This document shows, in pieces, positions 56,005 to 64,000 of a DNA stretch of 64,000 bases (position 1 is the first letter of the stretch; every line of letters begins with the position of its first letter). The translations under genes and the position numbers were made by a program. The DNA is from Lentzea alba (GTDB lineage: Bacteria > Actinomycetota > Actinomycetes > Mycobacteriales > Pseudonocardiaceae): NCBI RefSeq assembly GCF_011067745.1, contig NZ_JAAMPJ010000002.1, positions 186,001-250,000 of the forward strand, in the 5' to 3' direction. The notes under the pieces were generated by a model, which was not told where the DNA came from, did not search any database, and worked only from the letters and a program-made list of their open reading frames with translations.

Positions 56005-56999
56005 GCAGCTACTCCCTGCGGGCCCTTCAGGGACCTCTGCACCGCACCGCCGGCCTCGCCGATCCACTCGAGCGCGGAGTCGGAGCGCTCGCCGTTCAGG
56101 CCGAGGCGGAACCGCGCGACCGGGGTCTCGCCCAGACGCGTGAGGCCACCACCGACGATGTTGAGCTCGACCCCGAACCGATGCGCGGCCTCAGGCAGCA
56201 AGGCACCGACCGCGGCGAACCCGACGAGCACGACGTCCGCGACGCGGTCGTAGCTGCTCTCGTTGATCGGGTTCAGGTCGACGGCGGGCAGCAGCGCACT
56301 GCTCGTGCGGCTGGCGGCGTCGTTGACCAGGTCGAGGACCTTGCCGTGCTCGACGACACGGCCCTGCTCCAGCACCGCGACGTCGTCGCAGATCTTGCGG
56401 ACCACGCCCATGTCGTGCGTGACGACGAGAACGGTCACACCCAGCTCAGCGCGCGCACGGTCGAGCACGGTCAGCACGGAACCGGTGGTCTCCGGGTCCA
56501 ACGCGCTGGTGGGCTCGTCAGCGAGCAGCACGGACGGGTTCGCGGCGAGCGCACGCGCCACGGCGATGCGCTGACGCTGCCCGCCGGACAGCTGGTCGGG
56601 GTAGGCGCCGGCCTTGTCGGTCAGCCCGACGAGGTCCAGCAGCTCGCCCACTCGGGTGCGGCGCTGCGGTCCGGGCACTCCCGCGCTTTCGAGGGGAAGA
56701 GCGATGTTGCCGGCCGCCGTGCGCTGCCGGAGGAGCGAATCCCCCTGCGGCACAACGCCGATCTGCCTGCGGGCCGCGCGGAGGGCGGACCCGTCGAGGC
56801 TGGTGATGTCGGTGCCGTCGACCCGGATCGCACCCGAGTCGGGACGCTCCAGCAGCGCAACGCAGCGCGCGAGCGTCGACTTGCCGGCCCCGCTCGGGCC
56901 GACGACGCCGAGCACGGTGCCCGCCTCGACGTCGAGGGTCACGCCGTTCAGGGCGTTGACACCCTGGAAGGACTTGGTGAGGTTTTCGACAGTGATCAC
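56001..56999 (-). CDS. metN: MetN, methionine ABC transporter ATP-binding protein
   Basis: 332 residues. Walker A GPSGAGKST, Q-loop VPQGDSLL, signature LSGGQRQR, Walker B VLLADEPTSALD and H-loop VVTHDM. A C-terminal NIL domain (LNIVGGGLTRLGETPVARF) senses methionine and closes the transporter. GTG 56999 follows GGAGCAGAT; in-frame codons upstream are not conserved. It lies 123 bases after a leader peptide under a SAM riboswitch. Confidence 0.95.
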   Translation of the reverse strand: MITVENLTKSFQGVNALNGVTLDVEAGTVLGVVGPSGAGKSTLARCVALLERPDSGAIRVDGTDITSLDGSALRAARRQIGVVPQGDSLLRQRTAAGNIALPLESAGVPGPQRRTRVGELLDLVGLTDKAGAYPDQLSGGQRQRIAVARALAANPSVLLADEPTSALDPETTGSVLTVLDRARAELGVTVLVVTHDMGVVRKICDDVAVLEQGRVVEHGKVLDLVNDAASRTSSALLPAVDLNPINESSYDRVADVVLVGFAAVGALLPEAAHRFGVELNIVGGGLTRLGETPVARFRLGLNGERSDSALEWIGEAGGAVQRSLKGPQGVAA

Positions 57000-57024
57000 A
57001 TCTGCTCCACGGCTGCGCGCGACG

Positions 57025-57098
57025 GCACACACGCCTCGTGGGCGGTGCGCGATCGGAGTTCTGCTCAGGTGTGTGCGCCACTCGTTGACTGAGTGCGC
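57025..57098 (-). promoter_or_regulatory. Alternative hairpins between leader peptide and metN (possible attenuator)
   Basis: Two structures compete. A hairpin at 57075-57098 pairs ACTC/GAGT and GCGC/GCGC around a 7-base loop. An 8-bp long-range stem (57025-57032 with 57069-57076, GCACACAC/GTGTGTGC) lies close to metN. They share bases 57075-57076. Ribosome position on the leader peptide could choose between them; this is inference. Confidence 0.4.
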
Positions 57099-57122
57099 GT
57101 CAAAGGACTTTGAGAAGGCGCC

Positions 57123-57209
57123 TTAGACGAGGTGGCGACGACATGCAGAGGCGGTGCGACGGCACTGGTCGACAACTCGACGGCGCGTCAGCATTCGCGT
57201 GGTACCCAT
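57123..57209 (-). CDS. 28-residue leader peptide between the SAM riboswitch and metN
   Basis: Starts MGTTRMLTRR, has RRVVDQCRR and ends with SACRRHLV. Two Cys and an Arg-rich RRRxVDxxR...SAxCR pattern match the small leader peptides known upstream of sulfur genes in actinobacteria. A strong GGAGG (57215-57219) stands 5 bases before the ATG, far better than the SD of many genes here, so it is surely translated. It ends 123 bases before metN. Confidence 0.75.
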   Translation of the reverse strand: MGTTRMLTRRRVVDQCRRTASACRRHLV

Positions 57210-57217
57210 GTGATCCT

Positions 57218-57305
57218 CCATCGGTCCTGGCGTTAGCACCTGCCCGCATCCAGCGGGTGGTTGCTGCGACGTCGTAGAGCCAGGTCTCTCAGTCGCTCCG
57301 GATGG
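57218..57305 (-). promoter_or_regulatory. SAM riboswitch (SAM-I/SAM-IV clan)
   Basis: On the minus strand the conserved core is present: GGAGCGACTGAGAGACCTGG, then CTCTACGACGTCGCAGCAACC-type J2/3 (57256-57276 region), a P3 hairpin CCCGC-TGGAT-GCGGG, and GGTGCTAACGCC. CCTGG in the P2 loop can pair with CCAGG downstream (pseudoknot). Closing helix P1 pairs CCATC(C)GG with CCGATGG (57218-57224). That 3' strand overlaps the GGAGG SD of the leader peptide, so SAM binding should block its translation. The exact subtype was not resolved. Confidence 0.85.
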
Positions 57306-57316
57306 CACTTAGCAGT

Positions 57317-57338
57317 CAACCGGACGGACGTTCGGTTG
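57317..57338. promoter_or_regulatory. 22-bp dyad operator upstream of the SAM riboswitch
   Basis: Half-sites CAACCGGACG and CGTTCGGTTG around GA, one mismatch in ten pairs. It lies 12 bases before the aptamer, where the metNIQ promoter must be. The form ACCGxACGnnCGTxCGGT suits a TetR-type dimer; the regulator is unknown. Confidence 0.6.
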
Positions 57339-57396
57339 CGCAAGCCAGATTCCGATTCGTTCGACAGATCACACTGATGGCCGAAGGATCCCCGGC

Positions 57397-58233
57397 CTAG
57401 ACCTCGGCAATCCGGATGAAGTCGATCACGCTGAGCTGCTCGCCCCGTTGCTGCGGATCGATCCCGGCCTTCTGGAGCAGCTCGTCGACCTTTTCGGCGC
57501 TGCCGGCCCAGCCCTTGAGCGCCGCGCGGAGCGTCTTCCTTCGCTGCGCGAACGCGGCGTCGACGATCTGGAACAGGCGTTTCCTGTCCACTGTGGACAG
57601 CGGCTTTTCGTGACGCTGAAACCAGACCAGGCCCGAGTCGACGTTGGGCGCGGGCCAGAACACGTTCTTGCCGATGGAGCCGGCCTTCTTGGCCTCCGCG
57701 TACCAGGCGAGCTTCACGCTGGGCACGCCGTAGATCTTGTTGCCGGGCTTGGCCGCCATCCGGTCCGCGACCTCGGCCTGAACCATGACGAGGCCTTTTT
57801 GGAGGGTCGGGAGCTCGCTGAGCAGGTGCAGCACCACCGGGACCGCGACGTTGTACGGCAGGTTCGCGACGATCGCGGTGGGTTGGGCCGGCAGGTCTTT
57901 TTGGGTGACCTTCATCGCGTCTTTGAGGACGACGTGGAGCTTGGCTGCGTTCTCCGGGTCCATCTCGCTGACGGTCTGCGGGAGCCTCTGGGCCAGGGGT
58001 GGGTCGATTTCGACAGCCACTACCTGCTGGGCGTTCGGGAGCAGGGCGAGGGTCAGGGAGCCCAGGCCTGGGCCTACCTCGAGGACGATGTCGTTTTCGT
58101 CCAGTTCGGCGGCGGTGACGATCTTGCGGACCGTGTTGGGGTCGTGGACGAAGTTCTGGCCCAGTTTTTTGGTCGGGCGGATGTCCAGCTCTTCGGCTAG
58201 ACGGCGAACTTCTACGGGTCCCAGCAGGCTCAC
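57397..58233 (-). CDS. rsmA: 16S rRNA dimethyladenosine transferase RsmA/KsgA
   Basis: 278 residues. [13 protein letters not shown]-binding [13 protein letters not shown], catalytic [10 protein letters not shown], and the C-terminal [15 protein letters not shown]. It dimethylates A1518/A1519 of 16S rRNA. GTG 58233 ([19 protein letters not shown]) is preferred; the longer frame upstream runs through a terminator. It follows rpfB, as in mycobacteria. Confidence 0.95.
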   Translation of the reverse strand: MSLLGPVEVRRLAEELDIRPTKKLGQNFVHDPNTVRKIVTAAELDENDIVLEVGPGLGSLTLALLPNAQQVVAVEIDPPLAQRLPQTVSEMDPENAAKLHVVLKDAMKVTQKDLPAQPTAIVANLPYNVAVPVVLHLLSELPTLQKGLVMVQAEVADRMAAKPGNKIYGVPSVKLAWYAEAKKAGSIGKNVFWPAPNVDSGLVWFQRHEKPLSTVDRKRLFQIVDAAFAQRRKTLRAALKGWAGSAEKVDELLQKAGIDPQQRGEQLSVIDFIRIAEV

Positions 58234-58357
58234 TGGGGCATTCTCGCAGGCTTGTGGGTGGAGGGCGGGGGTGGGCGGCTTGCGGGGCTGGTCGCGTTCC
58301 GATTGTTGCCCACCGGGGCATGCGCTCCTGCCAACCCACTCCCCCGGAAGCGGCAAA

Positions 58358-58385
58358 GGCCGCCCCCGGCGAACCAGGAGCGGCC
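58358..58385 (-). terminator. Terminator of rpfB
   Basis: GGCCGC/GCGGCC stem (58358-58363 / 58380-58385) with partly paired inside. On the minus strand it ends GCGGCCTTTG, 22 bases after the rpfB TAA. Confidence 0.55.
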
Positions 58386-58407
58386 AAAGCCAAAGCGCGG
58401 TGCGGGT

Positions 58408-59874
<1,467 letters not shown>

Positions 59875-60058
59875 TCATTCGAGGGTTGAGCTCGAAGGTT
59901 CCCGGCAACTCCTCCTACGTGGTCTCGCTTCTTCGCGCTTCTGGCTTCGGTCCCGCCCCGACTGCGGGCGTGCTCCCAACCGACTGGGTCGGTCCAGGTG
60001 GCACGGTCACGGGACAGTAACGGGGTCGCGGACGTTGCGCAAACACCCCCGCCGATGT

Positions 60059-60074
60059 TGTGACCTCAGTCACC
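60059..60074. promoter_or_regulatory. CRP/GlxR-type cAMP receptor site upstream of rpfB
   Basis: TGTGACCTCAGTCACC matches TGTGA-N6-TCACA at 9 of 10 fixed positions. It lies about 240 bases before the rpfB start and 60 bases upstream of nothing else but the tatD 3' end. Known rpf genes in Mycobacterium and Corynebacterium are CRP/GlxR targets. Confidence 0.55.
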
Positions 60075-60119
60075 CCATGGGGGTAGGAACCCTGTGCTCC
60101 GTTCGTTCTAGTTCGCATT

Positions 60120-60944
60120 TCAGTAGCCAAGCCCGAACACTCGTTGAGCAGTACGGGTGACGGCGGAGCAGAGTTCAGAAAGATCTTCGCCACGGAGCGT
60201 GGCCAAATCCCGAACTGTGTAATTCACACAATATGGTTCATTCGGCCGCCCCCGGTACGGATGAGGCGTCAGGAACGGCGCGTCCGTCTCGACCAGAAAC
60301 TGATCTTGCGGGACCAGCTGGGCCGCCTCCCGCAGCGCGCGGGCGTTCTTGAACGTCACCGGGCCCGCGAACGACAGCACGTACCCCGCGTCGACGCACC
60401 GCCGGGCGAAGTCCGCGTCGCCCGAGAAGCAGTGGAAGACCACAGTGGACGGTGCGCCCTCGGCGTCGAGGATCTTGAGGATGTCCTCGTGCGCGTCCCG
60501 GTCGTGGATCATCAACGGCTTCCCGACGCGCTTGGAAAGGTCGATGTGCCAACGGAAAGCCTCGTGCTGAGCGGCCGGCGGCGAGTAGTCCCAGTAGTAG
60601 TCCAGACCGGTCTCGCCGATCGCCACCACGCGGTCGAAGGCAGCGAGCCGTTCCAGCTCGGCCTTCTCGGCGTCCCCGAACGAAGAGGTGCGCGTCGGGT
60701 GCACGGCCACCGCCGCGTAGACCCGCGGGTCCCAAGTGGACGCCTCGGCGGCCCACCGCGCGGCCTTCAAGTCGTCGGCCACGGTGATCACGTGCGAGAC
60801 TCCGGCGGCCTCCGCACGGTCCAGCAGGACCGCCACGTCAGCCGCGTCGACAGCCCCGCACGCGTCGAGATGCGTGTGAGCGTCGATCACCGGTGCCGGA
60901 AGAGCTTCCGGCACCGGCGGTCGTTCACGCTTGTCGGACGTCAC
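60120..60944 (-). CDS. tatD: TatD-family metal-dependent hydrolase
   Basis: 274 residues. TIM-barrel metal site: VIDAHTHLD (HxH), GETGLDYY (Glu), IHDRDAHED and [10 protein letters not shown] (His), and VETDAPFL (Asp). A DNase/hydrolase. GTG 60944 overlaps the metG stop by 4 bases (GTGA), so it is coupled to metG, as in mycobacteria. Confidence 0.93.
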   Translation of the reverse strand: MTSDKRERPPVPEALPAPVIDAHTHLDACGAVDAADVAVLLDRAEAAGVSHVITVADDLKAARWAAEASTWDPRVYAAVAVHPTRTSSFGDAEKAELERLAAFDRVVAIGETGLDYYWDYSPPAAQHEAFRWHIDLSKRVGKPLMIHDRDAHEDILKILDAEGAPSTVVFHCFSGDADFARRCVDAGYVLSFAGPVTFKNARALREAAQLVPQDQFLVETDAPFLTPHPYRGRPNEPYCVNYTVRDLATLRGEDLSELCSAVTRTAQRVFGLGY

Positions 60945-62731
60945 TTGACGATCGGAGCCCACTCGGGACCGGTGTCGCCCAGTTCCTTCTCCAGCTTCGA
61001 GAACAGCGGCGACGGCTTCTGCAGCGGCCGGCCGACCTCGATCGGCGTCGACTCCCAGCGAGCCTGCTCACCGGCGTAGTCACCGGTCAGCACCGGGTAC
61101 GAACGCTCCGGCACGTCCAGGTCGGTGACCTCGTTCATCGACGGCTGTGCGGCCCACACGCCCGTGCCGCCCAACGCCTCGTGCACCTTCTGTGCCGAGT
61201 GCGGCAGGAACGGCGTCATCAGCGTGTTCGCGTCCTGAACCACCTGCAGCGCGGTGTGCAGCACCGAGTCACGGCGGTCCGGGTCGTCCTTGAGCTTCCA
61301 CGGCTCCTGGTCCGACAGGTACTTGTTCGCCGCCGAGATGACGCGCATGGCCTCGCCCGACGCCTGCTTGAACCGCGACCGGCGCAGGTGCGCACCGACC
61401 GTGTCGAACGCCGCGCGAGACTGCGCGAGCAGCTCGTGGTCCGCGGGCGTCAAAGCCACGGCCTTCGGGATCGCGCCGATGTTCTTGTGCGCCATCGAGA
61501 CCGAGCGGTTGACCAGGTTGCCCCACTCGTTCGCCAGCTCGAAGTTCGTCCGGCGGACGAACTCCTCCCAGGTGAAGTCGGTGTCCTGGTTCTCGGGACC
61601 CGCGACGGAGATGAAGTACCGCAGCGCGTCCGGCCCGAACTCCTTCAGGAAGTCGCCGACGTAGATCACGGTGCCGCGCGACGTCGAGAACTTCGAGCCG
61701 CTCATCGTCAGGTACTCCGACGACACGACCTCGGTCGGCAGGTTCAGCGTGCCGAACCGGCCGGGCTCGCCGCCCTTGTCGCCCGCGCCGTTCTGCCCGA
61801 GCAGCAGCGACGGCCAGATCAACGAGTGGAAGACGATGTTGTCCTTGCCCATGAAGTAGTAGCCCTGGGCGTCACCCGTCCAGAACTCCTGCCAGGCGTC
61901 CGGGTCGCCGGAACGACGGGCCCACTCCACGGACGCGCTCAAGTAGCCGATGACCGCGTCGAACCAGACGTAGAACCGCTTCATCGGCTGGTCGCTCCAC
62001 CCGTCGAGCGGGATGGGCACACCCCAGTCGAGGTCACGGGTGATCGCGCGCGGCCGCAGGTCCTTGATCAGGTTCTGCGAGAACTTGAGCACGTTGGGAC
62101 GCCACTCGGTGCGCGTACCCATCCAGCTGCCCAGCGACTCGATGAACGCGGGCAGGTCGAGGAACAGGTGCTCGGTCTCGATGAACTTCGGCGTCTCGCC
62201 GTTGATCCGCGAGCGCGGGTTCTTCAGGTCGATCGGGTCGAGCTGGTTGCCGCAGTTGTCGCACTGGTCACCGCGCGCGCCGTCGTACCCGCAGATCGGG
62301 CAGGTGCCCTCGATGAAGCGGTCGGGCAGCGTCCGGCCGGTCGACGGGCTGATGGCGCCCATCTCCGTCTTGGGGACGACGTAGCCGTTCTTCCACAGCG
62401 CGGAGAACAGGTCCTGCACCACCTGGTAGTGGTTGCCGGTGGTGGTGCGGGTGAAGAGGTCGTAGGAGAGGCCGAGGCCCTGCAGGTCAGACGCGATCAC
62501 ACGGTTGTACTTGTCGGCGAGCTCACGAGCCGTGAGCCCTTCCTTCTCGGCCTGCACCTGGATGGGTGTGCCGTGCTCGTCCGTGCCGCTGACCATGAGC
62601 ACCCGGTTCCCCGACATGCGCATGTAGCGGGAGAACACGTCGGAAGGGACACCGAAACCGGAGACGTGACCGATGTGCCTGGGGCCGTTGGCGTAAGGCC
62701 AGGCCACCGCGGTCAGTACGGAGGCACTCAT
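60941..62731 (-). CDS. metG: Methionyl-tRNA synthetase
   Basis: 596 residues. HIGH loop [16 protein letters not shown], zinc knuckle [18 protein letters not shown], and KMSKS variant KFSTSRG. ATG 62731 is leaderless: TAGGCT (62738-62743) stands 6 bases upstream. First gene of metG-tatD. Confidence 0.96.
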   Translation of the reverse strand: MSASVLTAVAWPYANGPRHIGHVSGFGVPSDVFSRYMRMSGNRVLMVSGTDEHGTPIQVQAEKEGLTARELADKYNRVIASDLQGLGLSYDLFTRTTTGNHYQVVQDLFSALWKNGYVVPKTEMGAISPSTGRTLPDRFIEGTCPICGYDGARGDQCDNCGNQLDPIDLKNPRSRINGETPKFIETEHLFLDLPAFIESLGSWMGTRTEWRPNVLKFSQNLIKDLRPRAITRDLDWGVPIPLDGWSDQPMKRFYVWFDAVIGYLSASVEWARRSGDPDAWQEFWTGDAQGYYFMGKDNIVFHSLIWPSLLLGQNGAGDKGGEPGRFGTLNLPTEVVSSEYLTMSGSKFSTSRGTVIYVGDFLKEFGPDALRYFISVAGPENQDTDFTWEEFVRRTNFELANEWGNLVNRSVSMAHKNIGAIPKAVALTPADHELLAQSRAAFDTVGAHLRRSRFKQASGEAMRVISAANKYLSDQEPWKLKDDPDRRDSVLHTALQVVQDANTLMTPFLPHSAQKVHEALGGTGVWAAQPSMNEVTDLDVPERSYPVLTGDYAGEQARWESTPIEVGRPLQKPSPLFSKLEKELGDTGPEWAPIVK

Positions 62732-62737
62732 GCACAT

Positions 62738-62743
62738 AGCCTA
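62738..62743 (-). promoter_or_regulatory. -10 element of the leaderless metG promoter
   Basis: TAGGCT on the minus strand, 6 bases before ATG 62731, the same hexamer and spacing as the TetR gene promoter at 39532-39537. Confidence 0.55.
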
Positions 62744-62785
62744 CGGAGGCGGTGCCAGGGTGTTTTCACCGAGTGGGAGGTCGGT

Positions 62786-63340
62786 TTGTCCGCGACCAGG
62801 ATGCTGGTGCTCGGCGTGGTCAAGCTCGTCGGCGAGGCACACGGTTACGTGGTGCGGCGCGAGCTCAAGTCGTGGTCCGCGGACGCCTGGGCGAACGTGC
62901 AACCGGGCTCGATCTACCACGCGCTGAAGTCGCTGGCCAAGGACGGACTGCTGGAGCCGGTCGGCACCGCCGAGTCCGACGAGGGCCCCGCCCGCACCAC
63001 CTACAAGATCACCGCCGCCGGTGAGCACGAGCTGCAGGACCTGCTCGCGCACGCGCTGGCCGACGCCTCCGCCGGCAACGACGAGGTCTCCGCGGGCATC
63101 GCGATGCTCAACCTCGTCCCCCGCAAGCAGGCGGTCGTGCTGCTGAAGAACCGGCTGGCGGGCCTCGAAGGGCAGCTCACGCCCACCCGGCACGGCATCG
63201 ACTCGATGCCGGAGATGGGCAAGCCCGCGCACGTCAGCGAGCTCTTTCGACTGTGGCTCGTCCACCTCGAAGGCCAGGTGCGCTGGACTCAGGAGCTGAT
63301 CGAACGTCTAGAGGCCGGTGCCTACGAACTGAAGGACTAG
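62786..63340 (+). CDS. PadR-family transcriptional regulator
   Basis: 184 residues. Winged helix LSATRMLVLGVVKLVGEAHGY, WANVQPGSIYHALKSLAKDGLLE and RTTYKITAAGEHELQ. The C-terminal helical domain forms dimers. TTG 62786 follows GTGGGAGG by 5 bases and fits the family start. It is followed by an ABC exporter gene with two PadR-like operators between, so it likely represses that exporter and itself until a toxic ligand binds. Confidence 0.88.
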   Translation: MSATRMLVLGVVKLVGEAHGYVVRRELKSWSADAWANVQPGSIYHALKSLAKDGLLEPVGTAESDEGPARTTYKITAAGEHELQDLLAHALADASAGNDEVSAGIAMLNLVPRKQAVVLLKNRLAGLEGQLTPTRHGIDSMPEMGKPAHVSELFRLWLVHLEGQVRWTQELIERLEAGAYELKD

Positions 63341-63354
63341 TCAAACTTGATTAG
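63337..63354. promoter_or_regulatory. PadR-type operator, copy 1
   Basis: CTAGTCAAACTTGATTAG, a near-perfect 18-bp dyad overlapping the padR stop codon. Confidence 0.65.
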
Positions 63355-63367
63355 CTCCCGCTAGCCT

Positions 63368-63385
63368 CTAGTCAAATTTGATTAG
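63368..63385. promoter_or_regulatory. PadR-type operator, copy 2
   Basis: CTAGTCAAATTTGATTAG differs from copy 1 at one base and lies 31 bp on (three helical turns). It ends at the SD (GAGGGG) of the ABC gene. TTGATT in copy 1 and TCAAAT in copy 2 are 18 bases apart and could be the -35 and -10. Confidence 0.7.
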
Positions 63386-63398
63386 AGGGGATTCAGTC

Positions 63399-64000
63399 AT
63401 GATCAAGGCACGCGGCCTCGCGCGCCGGTTCGCGACGAAGTCAGGTCCCGTGGACGCGGTATGCGGGGTCGACATCGACGTCACCGAGGGGGAGCTCGTC
63501 GGGTTCCTGGGCCCGAACGGCGCCGGCAAGTCCACGACGTTGCGCATGCTCACCACGCTGCTGCAGCCGACGGCGGGCGAGGCGGTCATCGCCGGGCACG
63601 ACCTGCTCACCGACCCGGCGGGAGTGCGCCGCAACATCGGGTACGTCGGGCAGAAGAACGGCGCGGGCGCCGACCAGCGCGTCGCCGAGGAGCTGGAGTT
63701 CCAGGCCCGCTTCTACGGCCTGTCCAAGCACGACGCCCGCAGGAAGGTCGCCGACCTGCTCGACCGGTTCGACCTCCAGGGCCTGGAGAAACGCGGCGTG
63801 ATCACGCTGTCGGGCGGCCAGCAGCGCCGGCTCGACATCGCGATGGGCATGCTGCACGACCCGCGGCTGCTGTTCCTCGACGAACCGTCGACCGCGCTCG
63901 ACCCGCAGAGCCGCCGCAACCTGTGGGACCACGTCAAGCAGCTCAAGGCGGATGGCACCACGGTCTTCCTGACCACGCACTACCTGGACGAGGCCGACTT
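63399..64000 (+). CDS. ABC exporter ATP-binding protein, DrrA-like (truncated by window edge)
   Basis: First ~200 residues. Walker A GPNGAGKSTT, Q-loop YVGQKNG, signature LSGGQQRR, Walker B LLFLDEPSTALD, H-loop LTTHYLDEAD. It resembles daunorubicin-resistance-type ATPases. ATG 63399 follows GAGGGG by 8 bases. The permease gene is expected beyond the edge. Confidence 0.9.
   Translation, partial: MIKARGLARRFATKSGPVDAVCGVDIDVTEGELVGFLGPNGAGKSTTLRMLTTLLQPTAGEAVIAGHDLLTDPAGVRRNIGYVGQKNGAGADQRVAEELEFQARFYGLSKHDARRKVADLLDRFDLQGLEKRGVITLSGGQQRRLDIAMGMLHDPRLLFLDEPSTALDPQSRRNLWDHVKQLKADGTTVFLTTHYLDEAD

Noticed and set aside
61680..61720. Odd KMSKS motif (KFSTS) in MetG
   Set aside because: A KF(S/T)SS-like variant is normal in actinobacterial MetG, so it is not a defect.

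Overview
The window is high-GC actinobacterial chromosome. It carries mycothiol-dependent enzyme, PadR, WhiB-era cell-wall (RpfB, LpqU-like transglycosylase), DivIVA-repeat and AfsR/SARP-type genes, many GTG/TTG starts, and many -10 hexamers placed only 6-8 bases before a start codon (leaderless mRNAs). Gene content and order fit the family Pseudonocardiaceae, perhaps a Lentzea/Saccharothrix-like organism. That placement is inference from gene content only.

Layout. (1) 1-11133, minus strand: a polymorphic-toxin locus. A three-LamG secreted protein is followed by a ~2215-residue RHS protein with a Hint domain and a ~112-residue C-terminal toxin tip, then a small candidate immunity gene, a perfect terminator hairpin, and a shortened second copy of the Hint start running off the left edge. 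(2) 11266-22265: accessory and metabolic genes: cytochrome P450, alpha/beta hydrolase, secreted endonuclease/phosphatase-lectin protein, two tandem SDRs, a short SARP regulator, an Lrp regulator divergent from a MalY-like C-S lyase/aminotransferase, an EamA exporter, a TPR protein and a secreted streptogrisin-type protease. (3) 22269-25532, minus: efeUOB iron uptake operon under a promoter overlapped by a DtxR/IdeR-type iron box. (4) 25604-36210: LpqU-like transglycosylase, a Pro/Thr-rich membrane protein, tricorn-like protease, mazG, a SurA-like lipoprotein and mfd. (5) 36326-41815: mycothiol-dependent enzyme, DUF4291 protein, PQQ-type sugar dehydrogenase lipoprotein, TetR regulator with a delta-9 desaturase, and a membrane-anchored hydrolase. 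(6) 41915-53407: tRNA-Gln, GGDEF protein, glmU-prs, rplY with a long leader, a 4-repeat DivIVA protein, pth, a decayed small gene, a fatty-acyl-AMP/CoA ligase, an 8-repeat DivIVA protein and an ABC-F ATPase. (7) 53475-64000: ispE, a metNIQ operon behind a SAM riboswitch and a 28-codon leader peptide, rsmA, rpfB, tatD, metG, then padR and an ABC exporter ATPase cut by the right edge.

The order metG-tatD-rpfB-rsmA-ispE-(acyl ligase)-pth-rplY-prs-glmU and TetR-mfd-mazG-LpqU matches, from established knowledge, the Mycobacterium tuberculosis block Rv1007c-Rv1022, so most of the right two thirds is core chromosome. The metNIQ operon, the DivIVA-repeat genes, the desaturase and the efe operon are additions relative to that block, and eno is not next to the LpqU-like gene.

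The most interesting parts are the stacked control of metNIQ (dyad operator, SAM aptamer whose closing helix runs into the Shine-Dalgarno of a leader peptide, then alternative hairpins), the RHS toxin with an unassigned tip and an orphan Hint remnant beyond its immunity gene, the two DivIVA-repeat proteins with 4 and 8 repeats, and several clean operator-like dyads beside TetR, PadR and IdeR targets.
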